Both the position numbers and the translations under genes were made by a program. 64,000 nt of DNA from Aequorivita soesokkakensis. GTDB taxonomy: Bacteria > Bacteroidota > Bacteroidia > Flavobacteriales > Flavobacteriaceae. Each line of letters opens with the position of its first letter. Positions within the stretch are counted from its first letter, which is position 1. Shown here one piece after another: positions 62,730 to 64,000 of the stretch. The DNA lies in the NCBI RefSeq assembly GCF_001641085.1, contig NZ_LXIE01000023.1:62001-126000 (forward strand), read 5' to 3'. The notes under the pieces are model-generated. The model ran no database searches. It was not told where the DNA came from and worked only from the letters and a program-made list of their open reading frames with translations.

Positions 62730-62750
62730 AATGTCGGGTAAATGTCGGGT
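62730..62750. promoter_or_regulatory. Tandem 10-bp direct repeats upstream of the XRE gene
   Basis: AATGTCGGGT occurs at 62730-62739 and 62741-62750, an 11-base period, about one helical turn. It lies in the 195-base gap between mfd and the XRE regulator gene. A TAtcTTTA near-match to a -7 box follows at 62775-62782. Possible binding site, perhaps autoregulatory. Nothing else was recognised in the gap. Confidence 0.4.
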
Positions 62751-62907
62751 GAAATTCACTTGAAAATATTGCACTATCTTTACTGCCATCGTACTATTGC
62801 TTCATAAATTTTTAGAAAATGAAACATCCGCTAATTTTTTCTAATCAACGACAAAATATCTAATAGGATGTTCCATTTGACTTTTTAGAAACAAATATAA
62901 TAGACAA

Positions 62908-63726
62908 ATGAAACAACCAGAACTCGGTCGAAAAATTTTAGAACTAAGAAAACAAAAAGGCCTAACACAGGAAGAACTTGTGGAGCAGTGCAACATTAAC
63001 GTGCGGACCATCCAGCGTATTGAAGCTGGCGAAGTAACGCCCCGAAGTTTTACGTTGAAAACGATTTTGAATGCCTTGGGCGAAGATTTGGAAGATCTGC
63101 AAGAACCCGAAACTTCCCCTTTTGAAAATTTCAATTTAAAAGAAATTGGCTTTTCTGTTTTTTACATAAAACTGGCTTGGATTTGCGGTATCATTTATTT
63201 CCTTTCCGGATTTGTGGAATTTGCCGTTGACTATGCCCGATTTTTTGAAGATGAATTGATAATCCCCAAAGCTGCATACATCAGTATGAAATTTATAGTG
63301 ATGCTTGCCTATATTTATTTTTTATGGGGCTTTGTTTTGAGCGGCAAAATTTTTAATAATTATTTGCTGAAAATCGGTGCTTTCTTTTTAATCGGTACAA
63401 CCATTTTATTTTATGGATATGATATGGCTTCGCTTTACTTTGAACCATTTTATACTGAATATGTTATGACTACACAATCCATTTTCTGCGGAATTGGCAG
63501 TATTATTTTTGGTTTGGCAATAATGCGATTGAAGGATCCTTTCGGTAAAATCCCCGAAATAGCTGGAGGATTTGAAGTAGTGAGCGGAATATTGTTTGCA
63601 ATTGTTTTTATGGCGTGGCTGGGGCTTACCTTTTTAATTCCAGCTATGATTTTACAGATTATTTTACTTTATAAAATTGAGGAGTTTGTAAGAAAAGAAA
63701 AAGATTCCCGACTTCCGGAGCATTAA
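62908..63726 (+). CDS. Membrane-anchored XRE-family transcriptional regulator
   Basis: 272 residues. The N-terminal helix-turn-helix (about 6-60) has LGRKILELRKQKGLTQEELVEQCNINVRTIQRIEAGEVTPRSFTLKTIL. From about residue 80 there are six hydrophobic helices (FYIKLAWICGIIYFLSGFVEF onward), ending in a charged tail. DNA binding at the inner membrane, coupled to an unknown membrane signal, is inferred. It ends interlocked with the convergent yraN gene (TTAA at 63723-63726). Confidence 0.83.
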   Translation: MKQPELGRKILELRKQKGLTQEELVEQCNINVRTIQRIEAGEVTPRSFTLKTILNALGEDLEDLQEPETSPFENFNLKEIGFSVFYIKLAWICGIIYFLSGFVEFAVDYARFFEDELIIPKAAYISMKFIVMLAYIYFLWGFVLSGKIFNNYLLKIGAFFLIGTTILFYGYDMASLYFEPFYTEYVMTTQSIFCGIGSIIFGLAIMRLKDPFGKIPEIAGGFEVVSGILFAIVFMAWLGLTFLIPAMILQIILLYKIEEFVRKEKDSRLPEH

Positions 63727-64000
63727 AAATGATAAAAAGCATTTTCAAAATGTTCCAATTTTTCCTCTTTTTGGTTTTTTAGAACAGCAATAATATCAAA
63801 ACGAACTTCCACATTTAGGTCGTTTGAAACAATATATTCGTTGGCGGCTTTTACCAAAAGTTTGATTTTGTTTTTTGTTACGAAATCTTGCGGATCACCA
63901 AAATATGAGTTATTTCGGGTTTTTACTTCCACGATTACAACAGTATCTTCCTCTTTTTGGGCAATGATGTCAATCTCAGCTTTGTCGAAATAAAAATTAC
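63723..64000 (-). CDS. yraN: YraN/UPF0102-family nuclease-like protein, partial
   Basis: The frame runs off the right edge, so the N-terminus is missing; about 92 residues are seen. KAEIDIIAQ, VVIVEVKTRNNSYFG and KIKLLVKAANEYI match the YraN family, a PD-(D/E)xK fold with the EID...EVK catalytic pattern. Family members are thought to act on branched DNA, but evidence is thin. No start codon in the window belongs to it; the internal GTG at 63932 is not the start. Confidence 0.85.
   Translation of the reverse strand, partial: NFYFDKAEIDIIAQKEEDTVVIVEVKTRNNSYFGDPQDFVTKNKIKLLVKAANEYIVSNDLNVEVRFDIIAVLKNQKEEKLEHFENAFYHF

Noticed and set aside
63932-63934. Start of the yraN gene inside the window
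   Set aside because: The frame stays open to base 64000 and encodes conserved YraN residues upstream, so the gene is truncated by the window edge.

Overview
The window looks like a chromosomal segment of a gliding, type IX-secreting member of the Flavobacteriaceae (Bacteroidota). The sequence is AT-rich. Many genes are preceded by the Bacteroidota sigma -7 box TAnnTTTG, and Shine-Dalgarno sites are not evident. Marker genes for the group include sprE/porW, an ATP synthase operon without atpD and atpC, OlsF-type lipid synthesis, DUF6909, DUF6427, DUF6341 and DUF4254. The genus cannot be fixed from the sequence alone; Aequorivita-like relatives are a guess. No tRNA, rRNA, insertion sequence, integrase or CRISPR array was seen, and no gene-free stretch exceeds about 200 bases.

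Layout. 1-2.6 kb: the end of a GH3-family gene and a DUF6909 protein with a nucleoside-phosphorylase-like C-terminus. 2.6-24.6 kb: a surface or exo-polysaccharide locus. It holds the dTDP-rhamnose genes rmlB-A-C-D, a Wzz-like protein, two UDP-GlcNAc 2-epimerases, a Wzx flippase, three O-antigen polymerase/ligase-like membrane proteins, glycosyltransferases of families GT4 and WecG/TagA, an acyltransferase, a PAPS-dependent sulfotransferase, a polysaccharide deacetylase-like protein, UDP-glucose dehydrogenase with UDP-xylose synthase, and a WcaJ-like initiating sugar-phosphate transferase. A convergent minus-strand trio (PaaK/CapK-like, WecB, GT4) closes it. The gene set predicts a Wzx/Wzy-built, probably sulfated and acetylated polymer containing rhamnose, ManNAc-type and xylose or glucuronate sugars.

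24.7-31.7 kb: purD, small flavobacterial membrane proteins, a probable two-gene restriction-modification module (27.2-28.9 kb), a DUF4254/GT9 heptosyltransferase-like pair, and a PaaE-like flavin/2Fe-2S reductase. 31.9-40.8 kb: sprE, a bactofilin, atpZ, a DUF6168-like gene and atpB-E-F-H-A-G. Three intercistronic hairpins in the atp operon fall at junctions where subunit stoichiometry changes. 40.8-50.4 kb: lipoprotein, cupin, 2-hydroxyacid dehydrogenase, VOC, TM2, DoxX, DUF5995, OlsF, aspartate kinase, GNAT, fructose-1,6-bisphosphatase and TerB genes. 50.5-57.0 kb: a DNA-repair cluster (MBL exonuclease, ATP-dependent ligase, Lhr-like helicase, PdeM) interrupted by a secreted parvulin. 57.0-64.0 kb: a TspO-like protein, a MerA-like disulfide reductase, mfd carrying an in-frame repeat insertion, a membrane-anchored XRE regulator and a partial YraN nuclease.

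The least conventional items are the putative PD-(D/E)xK endonuclease plus D12-class methylase, the covarying small hairpin repeats, the repeat-derived peptide inside Mfd, the stoichiometry-matched hairpins in the atp operon, and the nearly leaderless promoters of the DUF6909 gene and mfd.
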